Positions 45,170-53,612 of a stretch of 64,000 nt of DNA are shown one piece after another. The stretch is from contig NZ_CP069513.1 in the NCBI RefSeq assembly GCF_016889425.1, positions 2,294,001 to 2,358,000 of the forward strand, read 5' to 3'. The notes beneath the pieces were generated by a model. It was given only the letters and a program-made list of their open reading frames with translations. It did no database searches and was not told where the DNA came from. Source of the DNA: Corynebacterium amycolatum (GTDB lineage: Bacteria > Actinomycetota > Actinomycetes > Mycobacteriales > Mycobacteriaceae). Position 1 is the first letter of the stretch. Each line of letters opens with the position of its first letter. Both the position numbers and the translations under genes were made by a program.

Positions 45170-46015
45170 CTAATGGCTAACACTTTGTTGCACCCGCGAA
45201 ATTCGTAAAATTCTCGCGTTGCCGCGCGGCGCCCACAGAATAAACTGCGCTAGGAATTCTCGCAGCAGCGATGTCGCCCAGTACCTTAACGGCGTATAGG
45301 CTCCGACGACACACCAGGATTCCAGCCCCCGTTCGCGCACGAGCTTCGCTACCCGTGGCGCATGAAAATCACTGGTCACAACAACCGTTCCAGCGCTCAA
45401 CGCACCGTCCATGCCGCGCATCAACTCGCACGCATAGTCAATGTTTTCCGACGTATTCGTCGATTGGTCCTCGGCAATCAACTCGATGTCGCCACGCTTT
45501 ACGACGTCCCCAGCGTTCGCCTCCAACCACTCCGCCATGGCATCCGCTTCGGAACTGATGGCATCTGTCACCGCTTCACTGCCGCGCCCACCGGAGCAGA
45601 TGATTCGCTCGGTGCGCTCATCACACGCTGCTACTGCCCGCTGCAATCTTTTGGCCAGCAGGGCCGAGGGCCGATTGTTCTTCAATGCGCATCCCAGCAC
45701 AATCACGGTGTGTGGCGGTACAGTTGGCTTTTTGGCAGCACATCGAAGGCGAACGGCCTCGAAAACTATCGCTGCGGCTCCTGGTACTGCGAGGCCGGCG
45801 AGCAGGGGCGTCGTCAAGCGATGCGATGCGCGGGCGTAATAGGCGCGGTAGCTGGCCAGCGTCCACGCGGCACCGACTGCGGGAAGAACCCACCGTGGAG
45901 GTCTGCGATTGGGCAGGCGTGGTGGGCGTAGCTCCGAACTAGCGGCGACACGTAGTCCGCCGACGAGGAGCATGGAACCGAAGCCTGCACCGAGGCACGC
46001 GAGCGTTTTTCTCAT
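45170..46015 (-). CDS. DUF218 (YdcF/SanA-like) membrane protein
   Basis: 281 residues starting MRKTLACLGAGFGSMLL. There are hydrophobic segments in the first about 85 residues, then the DUF218 domain: HTVIVLGCALKNNRPS, RIICSGGRGSEAVTDAISSEADAMAEWL, TNTSENIDYA, TVVVTSDFHAPRVAKLVRE. Family members act in the envelope (SanA, ElyC) but are biochemically poorly defined. The start is fixed by TGATG overlap with the stop of the kinase gene, so it is the last gene of the ykoEDC-kinase operon. A longer upstream frame exists but runs through the kinase gene. Confidence 0.87.
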   Translation of the reverse strand: MRKTLACLGAGFGSMLLVGGLRVAASSELRPPRLPNRRPPRWVLPAVGAAWTLASYRAYYARASHRLTTPLLAGLAVPGAAAIVFEAVRLRCAAKKPTVPPHTVIVLGCALKNNRPSALLAKRLQRAVAACDERTERIICSGGRGSEAVTDAISSEADAMAEWLEANAGDVVKRGDIELIAEDQSTNTSENIDYACELMRGMDGALSAGTVVVTSDFHAPRVAKLVRERGLESWCVVGAYTPLRYWATSLLREFLAQFILWAPRGNARILRISRVQQSVSH

Positions 46016-46530
46016 CAGAGCTTCCACGTTAACTGTTCTGGGACGTTGATAGTCCAGTCGACGAGCTGTTGCGGATTGTGCTTGGCCATGTGCTGAGATT
46101 CCTGCTCGGCCCACATGTCCCAGTGTTCCTCGAAGTGGTCGTCGCGAGCCATGGCGCGGGCAAAGCGAGTCTGCGTGTCCAGCTCTACCCAGACTCCCCA
46201 CGCGTTGCCGTCGCCGATGGCACGGGCAGCGGCAAGATTAGCTTCAGTGACAGCGCCGCAGCCTTCGACGATGAGAGAGCAGTCCGGTGGCATCGGCACC
46301 CACTCAGCGAATTCGCCGGCGTACCAGTCCCAACGGCGATAACCACGCTCATCGGCCGGTAGCGCGGGGTTCAAAATGGTCTCCGCGACTGCGGCCGATG
46401 CTTTGTGCAGGCCGGACCAGCCCGGATAGACATCCTCCAAGTGGATAACTGGCCAGCCGAGGATACTGTGCAACTTTGCCGAAAAGGTGGTTTTGCCACT
46501 GCCGGAACGGCCGTCGATAAGCAGAATCAT
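46015..46530 (-). CDS. P-loop nucleoside/nucleotide-kinase-like protein
   Basis: 171 residues from ATG 46530. Walker A GRSGSGKTT at 7-15, then HLEDVYPGW with an acidic residue where uridine-kinase-type enzymes bind substrate, and VEGCGAVTEAN. Resembles small uridine-kinase-like ATPases. It lies 20 bases after ykoC and overlaps the DUF218 gene. Position behind a putative HMP/thiamine uptake system suggests a role with the imported compound, but this is inference only. Confidence 0.82.
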   Translation of the reverse strand: MILLIDGRSGSGKTTFSAKLHSILGWPVIHLEDVYPGWSGLHKASAAVAETILNPALPADERGYRRWDWYAGEFAEWVPMPPDCSLIVEGCGAVTEANLAAARAIGDGNAWGVWVELDTQTRFARAMARDDHFEEHWDMWAEQESQHMAKHNPQQLVDWTINVPEQLTWKL

Positions 46531-46549
46531 CGTGATCGAAACGCCTTTA

Positions 46550-47368
46550 CTACGCCACGCCCAGGAAGCGGAACTCCCCGGCCCACACGGAAATACCGAT
46601 TGCTGCGACGGCGATGGCGAGGCAGGCAGCCATGGTGACATAGTCACGCGCGGCCAATGTCGAGGTGTGCCACCACGTACGCTTAATCGGCGCGCCAAAA
46701 CCGCGGGCTTCCATGGCGGTGGCCAGCTTGGTGCCGCGGCGCAGCGCAAACACCAGCAGAGCGAACACCTGGGAAATAGTGCGGCGAATTGCGCCGTGGT
46801 CACCCAAACCGCGTGCGCGACGGGCTCGGGTCAGCGCCTGCCAATCACTGATGAACAGACCGACGAGCCGCAGACTCGCCACCGTTGCCAGCACAAACCG
46901 GCTGGGCAGCTTGAGAACCTGCGCCAGCCCATTGCCCAGATCGGTGGGATCGATATTAGCTGTCAGCACGATAACTGGAGTACCGATAGCCAGCACACGC
47001 AACATGATCGCGATGGCCAGGGAAATGGAATTATCCGTCACATGCGCAAGCAGAAAGGAGAAATACTCTTTGCCCTCCGGGTTGCCGTAGAGCGCCATCG
47101 AGATGCCCGAGATGGGCGCGGCGATAAGAAGCGGCAGGCTGCGTCCTAGAAAACGACGAAAACCCAAACCCGACAGTGGCACCAAGAAAAGCGTGCAGAC
47201 AAGTGCCACCACTGCGGAGACCCAGTCGATGGAAATCAGCAGCGGTGTGGTGAGCAAGAATAGGCCCAGAACTCTCGCCACCGGGTTGACCGTCGCGAGG
47301 AAAGGCTGCTTGCTCTGCTCGGCGCTCTGCGTACCTTCAGCCGTACCGGCGGAACCGACTTCAGTCAC
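46550..47368 (-). CDS. ykoC: ECF transporter T component (YkoC/EcfT)
   Basis: Membrane coupling protein of an energy-coupling-factor importer, 272 residues with five to six predicted helices. The two Ala-Arg-Gly signatures that contact the ATPases are present: ARRARGLGD and AMEARGFGAP. The N-terminus is Ser/Glu/Gln-rich. It overlaps the ATPase gene by four bases. The set E-D-C is called YkoEDC and is assigned to hydroxymethylpyrimidine (HMP) transport in the literature. Confidence 0.9.
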   Translation of the reverse strand: MTEVGSAGTAEGTQSAEQSKQPFLATVNPVARVLGLFLLTTPLLISIDWVSAVVALVCTLFLVPLSGLGFRRFLGRSLPLLIAAPISGISMALYGNPEGKEYFSFLLAHVTDNSISLAIAIMLRVLAIGTPVIVLTANIDPTDLGNGLAQVLKLPSRFVLATVASLRLVGLFISDWQALTRARRARGLGDHGAIRRTISQVFALLVFALRRGTKLATAMEARGFGAPIKRTWWHTSTLAARDYVTMAACLAIAVAAIGISVWAGEFRFLGVA

Positions 47369-48981
47369 GATTTCCCTCCTACTTCGCCCTGGCCGCGCGA
47401 ACCGCTATTGCTGCTCGGACCGGCCTGCTCCCCCGAACCACGCTGTCCCGGCGCCGCACGGCCTGACCGCTCCGGATGAAACGCATCCATGTCGACGACG
47501 TAGTCCCCCATTGCTTGGACCACCAACGGATCGTGGGTAATCGAAATAACAGTTCGACCGTCGTCTGCAAGTTGGCGAAGCAAAGTGAGCAGCTCGGTGA
47601 ATGTCCGGCGGTCTTGGCCGAAGGTCGGTTCGTCGAGAAGCACAATATCCGGCGCTGTCGCCAGCATGGTCGCCACCGACAGACGTCGCTTCTCACCGCC
47701 GGAAAGCGAGAATGGATTCGCCTTGGTCAGGGCGGTTAGTCGCAGCCGCTCAAGTAACTCCTCGATGCGCTGATCAGCGTTGACACCGACAAGCTTGGGG
47801 CCAAGCTGCAACTCTTCCAGCACTGTGCCGGTGACGAATTGATGCTCGGGGTCCTGGAATACCGTGCCAATCCGAGTAGCCAACCTCTTCGATGGCCATT
47901 TCCACGGCGCGCTACCGCTGCCTGCCACTTGGACCGTGCCCGCCATCGGCTCAAGCAGACCGCCGAGCGTCAGCGCTAACGTGGACTTGCCGCTGCCATT
48001 GTGACCAACAATGCAGGTGGAAGCTTGAGATGGGATTGAAATTGATACACCGCGAGCAATCGGTTCAACAGTTTCGCCACCGCTGAACCAGGACTTCTTC
48101 GCGCCATAGCCGATGGCCAACTCGCGGGTTTCAATCGCGATGTCACCGCTAGGGTGCCCGTCCTGGTCGCAGGCAACGGAACGGGCGCCCGGCAGCGCGG
48201 GCGGCGCATTCGGAATCCACACCCCAGCATCCGTCAGAGCCTGTCCGTGGTCTTCCAAGACTCGATGAGGCGCACCATCGGCAATCACACCTTCGCGGCC
48301 CAGCACGATGATGCGGTCAACCACATCGACCCACGCATCCACTCGATGCTCGACCACGATCAGCGCCGCACCGGTTCTCTCCGCCGCGGTAATCGCCGCA
48401 TCGCGCAGTACCGGCACACCGGCCGGATCGATGTTGGCCGTCGGCTCGTCCAAGCAAATGACCCGTGCGCCCATCGCCAGCACACCCGCCAATGCGAGGC
48501 GCTGTTTCTGTCCCCCGGAAAGCCGGTGCGTGGGATGGTCCAGCGGCAAATCCAGTCCCACCACATCCAGGCTGGCGCGTACTCGGTTGCCGATCTCAGC
48601 CGGGGCAACGCCAAGGTTTTCCGCACCAAAGGCAACATCGTCGCCAACGCGGGCACTAATCGTCTGCGAGTCAGGGTCTTGCAGCACTAAGCCCACCGCG
48701 CCCCGTGCGGAAGCGGGAGTACAACCTTCAATCAGGAGCTCTCCGGTGGCTTCGCCATCGGAGTCGTCGCCAAGTACGCCAGCAATAGCGGCAAGCAGCG
48801 TCGACTTCCCTACCCCCGACGCGCCGAGCAACAGCACCTTTTCACCACGCTCCACGTCCAGTGTGATGTCATTCAGTACCGCAGCTTTGCGCCCCGCGTG
48901 CCGATATCCGAACCCCCGCGCGCTCACCGCAGGGACATTTCCGCTTGACGACGGCCTCCGCGTCAACGCCTCATCTGTCAT
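47365..48981 (-). CDS. ykoD: Duplicated ECF ATPase (YkoD)
   Basis: 538 residues with two complete ABC ATPase domains in one chain. The first has Walker A GASGVGKST (about 53-61), signature LSGGQKQR and Walker B ICLDEPTANID. The second has Walker A GHNGSGKST (about 328-336), signature LSGGEKRR and Walker B VLLDEPTFGQD. Both catalytic glutamates are present. Thus one polypeptide replaces the EcfA1-EcfA2 pair. It ends in a Gly/Ser/Arg-rich tail. It follows ykoE after nine bases. Confidence 0.93.
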   Translation of the reverse strand: MTDEALTRRPSSSGNVPAVSARGFGYRHAGRKAAVLNDITLDVERGEKVLLLGASGVGKSTLLAAIAGVLGDDSDGEATGELLIEGCTPASARGAVGLVLQDPDSQTISARVGDDVAFGAENLGVAPAEIGNRVRASLDVVGLDLPLDHPTHRLSGGQKQRLALAGVLAMGARVICLDEPTANIDPAGVPVLRDAAITAAERTGAALIVVEHRVDAWVDVVDRIIVLGREGVIADGAPHRVLEDHGQALTDAGVWIPNAPPALPGARSVACDQDGHPSGDIAIETRELAIGYGAKKSWFSGGETVEPIARGVSISIPSQASTCIVGHNGSGKSTLALTLGGLLEPMAGTVQVAGSGSAPWKWPSKRLATRIGTVFQDPEHQFVTGTVLEELQLGPKLVGVNADQRIEELLERLRLTALTKANPFSLSGGEKRRLSVATMLATAPDIVLLDEPTFGQDRRTFTELLTLLRQLADDGRTVISITHDPLVVQAMGDYVVDMDAFHPERSGRAAPGQRGSGEQAGPSSNSGSRGQGEVGGKS

Positions 48982-48990
48982 CGATTTTTC

Positions 48991-49599
48991 CTAGACGTCG
49001 CCGTGCCGCTCTCGCCCGATGGCAAACCGATCCAGCGCTCCAGTTGCCGCCAGTGCCTTAGCCAGGAAGTAAGCCAGCAGACCGGCGAGGACGGCACCAG
49101 ACAGCGCCGTGGAGATCAGGTAGATGATGTTGAATTCGAAAGTCTTGGCCAGGTTGCCGGTGAAAAACTCATAGGTCCACGCGCCGACACCTGCCATGAG
49201 ACCGGAGATAACCACGGTGGCCAGGTTGTAGCTCTTATACGTCAGAATGAGGAACACCAGCTCCGCGCCGAGCCCCTGCGCCAAACCTGAGTACACGGTA
49301 GGGATACCCCACTGGTTACCGATTAGTGCTGAAACTGTCGCTGCGATTACCTCAACGAAGATAGCGGCACCCGGCTTGCGAATGATGTACGCGCCGAGTG
49401 GCCCACCGAGGAACCACATACCCGCGACCAAACCGCCAAGGCCAGGAGTAAGCGCGTTGACTGCTTCATAGCCCGCACCGCCGATGATGTTCCAGATAAC
49501 AAAAATCAGGCCAACGGCCACGCCGATAACAGCTGCAATGATGATGTCAATATTGCGCCATGAGAAGTTAGCGCGTGCTGCACTCGCCGATTGCGTCAT
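48991..49599 (-). CDS. ykoE: ECF transporter S component YkoE (thiamine precursor HMP)
   Basis: Substrate-binding membrane subunit, 202 residues with about five or six helices; NIDIIIAAVIGVAVGLIFVIWN, GLGGLVAGMWFLGGPLGAYIIRKPGAA and GLAQGLGAELVFLI are typical YkoE blocks. ATG 49599 is chosen because GGAG lies eight bases upstream. ATG 49614 and TTG 49644 are earlier options without such a site. I looked for a TPP riboswitch upstream (49600-49757) and found neither the CTGAGA nor the CCTGA-CTGG core on the minus strand. Confidence 0.88.
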   Translation of the reverse strand: MTQSASAARANFSWRNIDIIIAAVIGVAVGLIFVIWNIIGGAGYEAVNALTPGLGGLVAGMWFLGGPLGAYIIRKPGAAIFVEVIAATVSALIGNQWGIPTVYSGLAQGLGAELVFLILTYKSYNLATVVISGLMAGVGAWTYEFFTGNLAKTFEFNIIYLISTALSGAVLAGLLAYFLAKALAATGALDRFAIGRERHGDV

Positions 49600-49757
49600 C
49601 TCACTTGCTCCCATTTTTTCTTTAACTCGAGCGATATTGCTCAAAAGATTTTGATGTATTCATTAGCGGCATATGGGGCCTGTGCCGACACGCCCTAAGC
49701 ACTAACTTTTGCCTACCCTACCGCGCCCAGCAGATGGCCTAGATAACATAAGGAACC

Positions 49758-51809
49758 ATGACTAAAGCCGAGCGGTCATCTACTGGAGATACCCCAACTG
49801 CCCAAACCCCTCATCCGCCGACAGTCGGCGATGAGAGGACAGCCGCGGATTCCGCAGTGAAAACTGCCGAGTTCCCTGGTGCTGACAACACCGCTGAGCA
49901 GGAAAGTTCTCGCCCATACTACATGCCCTCATTGACGTGGGGCGAGAGACTTGACCTGTCTGCGAAGCAGTGGTGGCCACTCATCGGAGTTGTTATTGCG
50001 ATACAGCTTGTCGCTCGCATTCTGGTTCTGACTAGCCATGGTTTTTACTGGGATGACTTCATCATCGTTGGCCGCCTTTACGACACCTCGCTGCTGAGCA
50101 AGGACTACCTGCTTCAGGATCACGACGGGCACCTTGCACCACTGGCCTTCCTGGTGCAAGGCCTCTATCACCTCATTGCGCCGTGGAACTGGTGGCTGCC
50201 GGCTATCACCATGGCCGTGATGTCGGTAGCGCTGACATACGCCACCACTAAGCTCTTTGAGCTTCTCACTGGCCGCACGCTGGTGTCGCTCTTCCTCATC
50301 ACGGTCGTCGCCTGGACTCCGCTGATGCTTCCGGGAGACACCTGGTGGTCGGCTGCGGCCAATTCCCAGCCGTTCCACCTGGCATTCGTGGTTTTCATGA
50401 TTGTCGCTATTCGCACCACTATGCGTCGTTCTTTCGGCCCCCGCCCGTGGGAAGCCGCTGGTCTGTTTGTACTGCTGGCAGTGGCGCTGGGATTCTTTGA
50501 GAAGTCCCTGGCTATCGCGCCGATTTCGATGCTGGTTGTCATCACTTTGGCTTACATGGAGCGCAGCAATATCCTGCAGGTTCTCCGTCGCGGCCTAGTC
50601 ATCTGGATCCCATCGATGCTGCTGACCGGCGCCTGGGCACTGTGGTACTACTTCGGCCCCGCCGAAACTACCGGCTTCATTTCTGACAAGCTACAGCCCG
50701 AACTGTTCTTCAACGGCCTCGGCCAGATTTTTGCCGGCATCATCGGCGGGCCAACAAGTTGGGAACGTTGGGCTCCGGGACAGCCGTTTGCCTCCGCTTC
50801 GTCTCAGCTGATTACTCTCGGCGGCATTATTCTGTTGATTCTGTCTGCCACCCTCATTGGCCGCGACTACCGTGGCTGGGCTCCGTGGACGCTATCGGTG
50901 GCGTACATGTTCACCACCTTGTTCGCCATCACCCTGTTCCGCTCGGGAGAGAACACCTCCGGCGTGCTGGCGCACACTTTGCACTACTACTCTGATGTCG
51001 CGCTCGTGATCGCTATCTGTGTCGCGATCTCCCTGGCGGGACTCCCGCCAAAGGACGAGGCGCCGGCTCTGCTACCGGCTCGTACGCACATTCTGATTTG
51101 GTCGTTGGGTGTCGCACTGGCGGTCACCTCCTCGATTTCCGTGGTTACTTACCGCAATGCCTGGTCTGATGACATCGCAATGGAGTGGATCGGCAACACC
51201 AAGGCGTCGCTGTCCGCGCTGCGCGAGGAGGCCGACGCCGCTGGCCCCGACAAGGCGATCGACTACAACCTCATTGACCAGCCCGTCCCCTTCGAGATTC
51301 TCGTGCCCGTCGCCGCTCCGATGAACATGTACTCGCGCGTTTTTGATGCGGTCGCCGATCGCCCACCATTTGAGCGCGTCACCGGTCACCCACGCATGTT
51401 CAATACCGACGGTTCGCTTATCGACGCCAAGGTCTCCGAGATTACCCGGGTCACCGATGGCCCTGTCGAGCAGTGTGGCCATCACATCACAGTTGGTGAG
51501 GACGGCACTGCGTCGGAGGACATCAAGCTTGAGAACATTATCAAGCTCGGTGACTGGGTGCTTGAGTTCCCGGCCACCGCCTCTGAGGACATGGATGTGC
51601 GCCTGTCGCTACCCAATCCTTTCGAGACTGAAGAGCAAACCCGCGCTGGTTCCACGGTCGTGAAGATGAACAACGATCTGCGGCCGCGCTATGCGTACCT
51701 CAACGGTGGCGGAAATACTCTCCGTGTCGATGTGGAAAAGGCGTCTCCGGGGGCAACGCTATGCATCGGCGCGGGGGCGATTGGCCCCTTGGTTCCCGCA
51801 AGCCGTTAA
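49758..51809 (+). CDS. Large polytopic membrane protein, GT-C glycosyltransferase-like
   Basis: 683 residues. A disordered polar N-terminus of about 70 residues is followed by about 11 membrane helices (75-470) and an extracytoplasmic C-terminal domain of about 200 residues. The first periplasmic loop after helix 1 has HGFYWDDFIIVGRLYD with D99-D100, the acidic pair found in GT-C polyprenyl-phosphate-sugar transferases. This suggests a cell-envelope glycan role, but no specific family is recognised. Divergent from ykoE across 158 bases. Confidence 0.82.
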   Translation: MTKAERSSTGDTPTAQTPHPPTVGDERTAADSAVKTAEFPGADNTAEQESSRPYYMPSLTWGERLDLSAKQWWPLIGVVIAIQLVARILVLTSHGFYWDDFIIVGRLYDTSLLSKDYLLQDHDGHLAPLAFLVQGLYHLIAPWNWWLPAITMAVMSVALTYATTKLFELLTGRTLVSLFLITVVAWTPLMLPGDTWWSAAANSQPFHLAFVVFMIVAIRTTMRRSFGPRPWEAAGLFVLLAVALGFFEKSLAIAPISMLVVITLAYMERSNILQVLRRGLVIWIPSMLLTGAWALWYYFGPAETTGFISDKLQPELFFNGLGQIFAGIIGGPTSWERWAPGQPFASASSQLITLGGIILLILSATLIGRDYRGWAPWTLSVAYMFTTLFAITLFRSGENTSGVLAHTLHYYSDVALVIAICVAISLAGLPPKDEAPALLPARTHILIWSLGVALAVTSSISVVTYRNAWSDDIAMEWIGNTKASLSALREEADAAGPDKAIDYNLIDQPVPFEILVPVAAPMNMYSRVFDAVADRPPFERVTGHPRMFNTDGSLIDAKVSEITRVTDGPVEQCGHHITVGEDGTASEDIKLENIIKLGDWVLEFPATASEDMDVRLSLPNPFETEEQTRAGSTVVKMNNDLRPRYAYLNGGGNTLRVDVEKASPGATLCIGAGAIGPLVPASR

Positions 51810-51897
51810 GAATCCTCTAAGATATTGCTTTAAGATAATGTGAGAAAAGTTCATTAGCCCTTGTAGCTATTGTTTTTCCGACAGAGGAGCCACATCC

Positions 51898-52095
51898 ATG
51901 CGTAACCGCATCGCCGGCGCTATCGCCGCATCCGCCATTGCCGCAGCAGCCCTGGTCGCTTGCTCTCCCCCGAACGAGGTTGACTCGGACGTAAAGGTCG
52001 GCGACCAGGCCAACCCGTCGGAGACCTTCGAGCAGAAGGCCACCACACCGGCACCCTCCGACGAGATGACTCCTGCTGAGACCGCAGAGATGTAA
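51898..52095 (+). CDS. Small lipoprotein
   Basis: 65 residues. ATG preceded by GAGGAG at eight bases; signal MRNRIAGAIAASAIAAAALVAC with lipobox LVAC and acylated C22. The 43-residue mature part is acidic and Ser/Thr/Pro-rich with no fold evident (SDVKVGDQANPSETFEQKA). Function unknown. Confidence 0.8.
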   Translation: MRNRIAGAIAASAIAAAALVACSPPNEVDSDVKVGDQANPSETFEQKATTPAPSDEMTPAETAEM

Positions 52096-52197
52096 CTGCA
52101 GATTCAATAATTGAAACTGCGAAAACCGAGGTAGTTAGCAAACAGAAACGCAGTCACTACCCCTTGTGCCCACTCATCGATGGGGCGCGAAAGAATT

Positions 52198-52229
52198 ACC
52201 GCCCGGGCCATGGTGTCCGGGCGGTTTTG
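52198..52229 (+). terminator. Intrinsic terminator after the small lipoprotein gene
   Basis: Stem ACCGCCCGG (52198-52206) and complement CCGGGCGGT (52217-52225), then TTTT. Confidence 0.82.
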
Positions 52230-52264
52230 GTTCTCTGGGGGCAGCCTAGAGCCACGATGAGAGC

Positions 52265-53608
52265 CTAGGAAAACTCAAATTCCACGTGGTCACCATCACG
52301 GATTACCGCGCTGGTTGCGCCATTTTCCAGGTTCAGCTCGACAATGAGCGAGGGCATCTCGCCGGAAACTCCAGCCTCACCCGAGGCCCCGGCAGCATCG
52401 TCCACGAGCGCCGCATCGGTCGCGATCACGCGGTAGCGAAGGAAACCATTGCGCAATTCATCAGTCTCCACGCGAGCGGAGTGCAGCCATGGGAATCGGC
52501 GGCGCAACGCAACGAGCTGCTGATAGGAGCGGTAGAGAGCCTCGCCGAGCGTAGAGAGTTCCTCCGGACTATCCGGGAACACTGGACGGACCTGGTCGTC
52601 ACCGCCGATGCGTTCCTCTTTGAGACCGGTATAGCCCTGTTCGTCACCGTAGTAGACCAGTGGCACACCGGCCACGGTAAACAGCACCGTTGCCGCCAGC
52701 ACGGCCTTGTCGGCCCCTACCTGTGTCGCAATGCGTGAAACATCGTGGTTTCCCACAAACGTCACCGGCACAAAAGACTCCGCGAAGGTGTTATGGCGCT
52801 TCAGAGTCCAGTCCAACTCGAAGAAGTTTTCCTCCTTCAGCGCCGACCAGGTCGCTTTCCACAGCTCGTATTCCGTCACCGAGTCCATGCCGGACACCGA
52901 CACAATCTCCGCATAGTCGCCGTGGATGACCTCCCCGTAGATAAAAGCATGCGGGTGCTCAGCACGCACTCGCGGCAAAACCTTGTGCCAGAATTGTGGA
53001 TCCACTGCGTAGGCCGCATCCAGGCGCCAGCCATCAATCCCCCGCACCAGCCAGTAATTCATGACGTTCACGACAAAATCAACAGTCGCGTCACTGGTGT
53101 GATCGAATTCGACCAAACTCTCATGTCCCTCAAACACCGACGCGATCATGTCGCCATCTGAGTGCGTAAACGCAAAGAGCTGCGCTTCTTCAGAGTCAGG
53201 GTTTTCCTTCGCGGTCTTCAGCGCGGGCGCCTCTGACCCGATGTGGTTGAAGACGCCGTCGAAAAGCACTTTGATGCCGCGCTCATGGGCAGCTTCGATG
53301 ACGGCCTTCATGTCCTCTTCGGTGCCTAGGCGCGAGTCAATGCGGTAGTAGTCCTCGGTATCGTAGCCGTGGCTGGTGGACTCGAAAACTGGTGCCAGTT
53401 GCAGGACGTTGAGTCCCAGTTCCTGGACGTAGGGCAGCCAGTCAATCAGTTTGCGAATTCGATTGACCGGCGCGGCGCCTCGATCCTTCTCACGGATGGG
53501 CGCTCCCACAAACCCCAGTGGATAGACGTGCCATCCAATCGCCCACTTCGTCCACTCAGGTGCGGCGGCAGCGAGCGTCTTATCAGGGGCGTTGGGGGTA
53601 GTGGACAT
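52265..53608 (-). CDS. GH13 alpha-amylase-family enzyme, probably intracellular
   Basis: 447 residues from ATG 53608, without signal peptide. The (beta/alpha)8 barrel has the four GH13 regions: DGVFNH (117-122), GWRLDAAYA with nucleophile D197, YGEVIHGD with acid/base E226, and FVGNHDV with D289. A small beta-domain ends the protein. The pattern is that of cytosolic maltodextrin-acting enzymes (neopullulanase or cyclomaltodextrinase-like); the product is unknown. AGGA lies three bases and GAGAGG twelve bases before the ATG. It starts four bases after the M20 amidohydrolase stop; a longer upstream frame overlaps that gene and is Arg-rich shadow. Confidence 0.92.
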   Translation of the reverse strand: MSTTPNAPDKTLAAAAPEWTKWAIGWHVYPLGFVGAPIREKDRGAAPVNRIRKLIDWLPYVQELGLNVLQLAPVFESTSHGYDTEDYYRIDSRLGTEEDMKAVIEAAHERGIKVLFDGVFNHIGSEAPALKTAKENPDSEEAQLFAFTHSDGDMIASVFEGHESLVEFDHTSDATVDFVVNVMNYWLVRGIDGWRLDAAYAVDPQFWHKVLPRVRAEHPHAFIYGEVIHGDYAEIVSVSGMDSVTEYELWKATWSALKEENFFELDWTLKRHNTFAESFVPVTFVGNHDVSRIATQVGADKAVLAATVLFTVAGVPLVYYGDEQGYTGLKEERIGGDDQVRPVFPDSPEELSTLGEALYRSYQQLVALRRRFPWLHSARVETDELRNGFLRYRVIATDAALVDDAAGASGEAGVSGEMPSLIVELNLENGATSAVIRDGDHVEFEFS

Positions 53609-53612
53609 TGTC

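Noticed and set aside
46531-46803. Upstream extension of the P-loop kinase frame
   Set aside because: Runs through the ykoC gene; Arg/Pro/Ser-rich shadow. ATG 46530 starts exactly before the P-loop domain.
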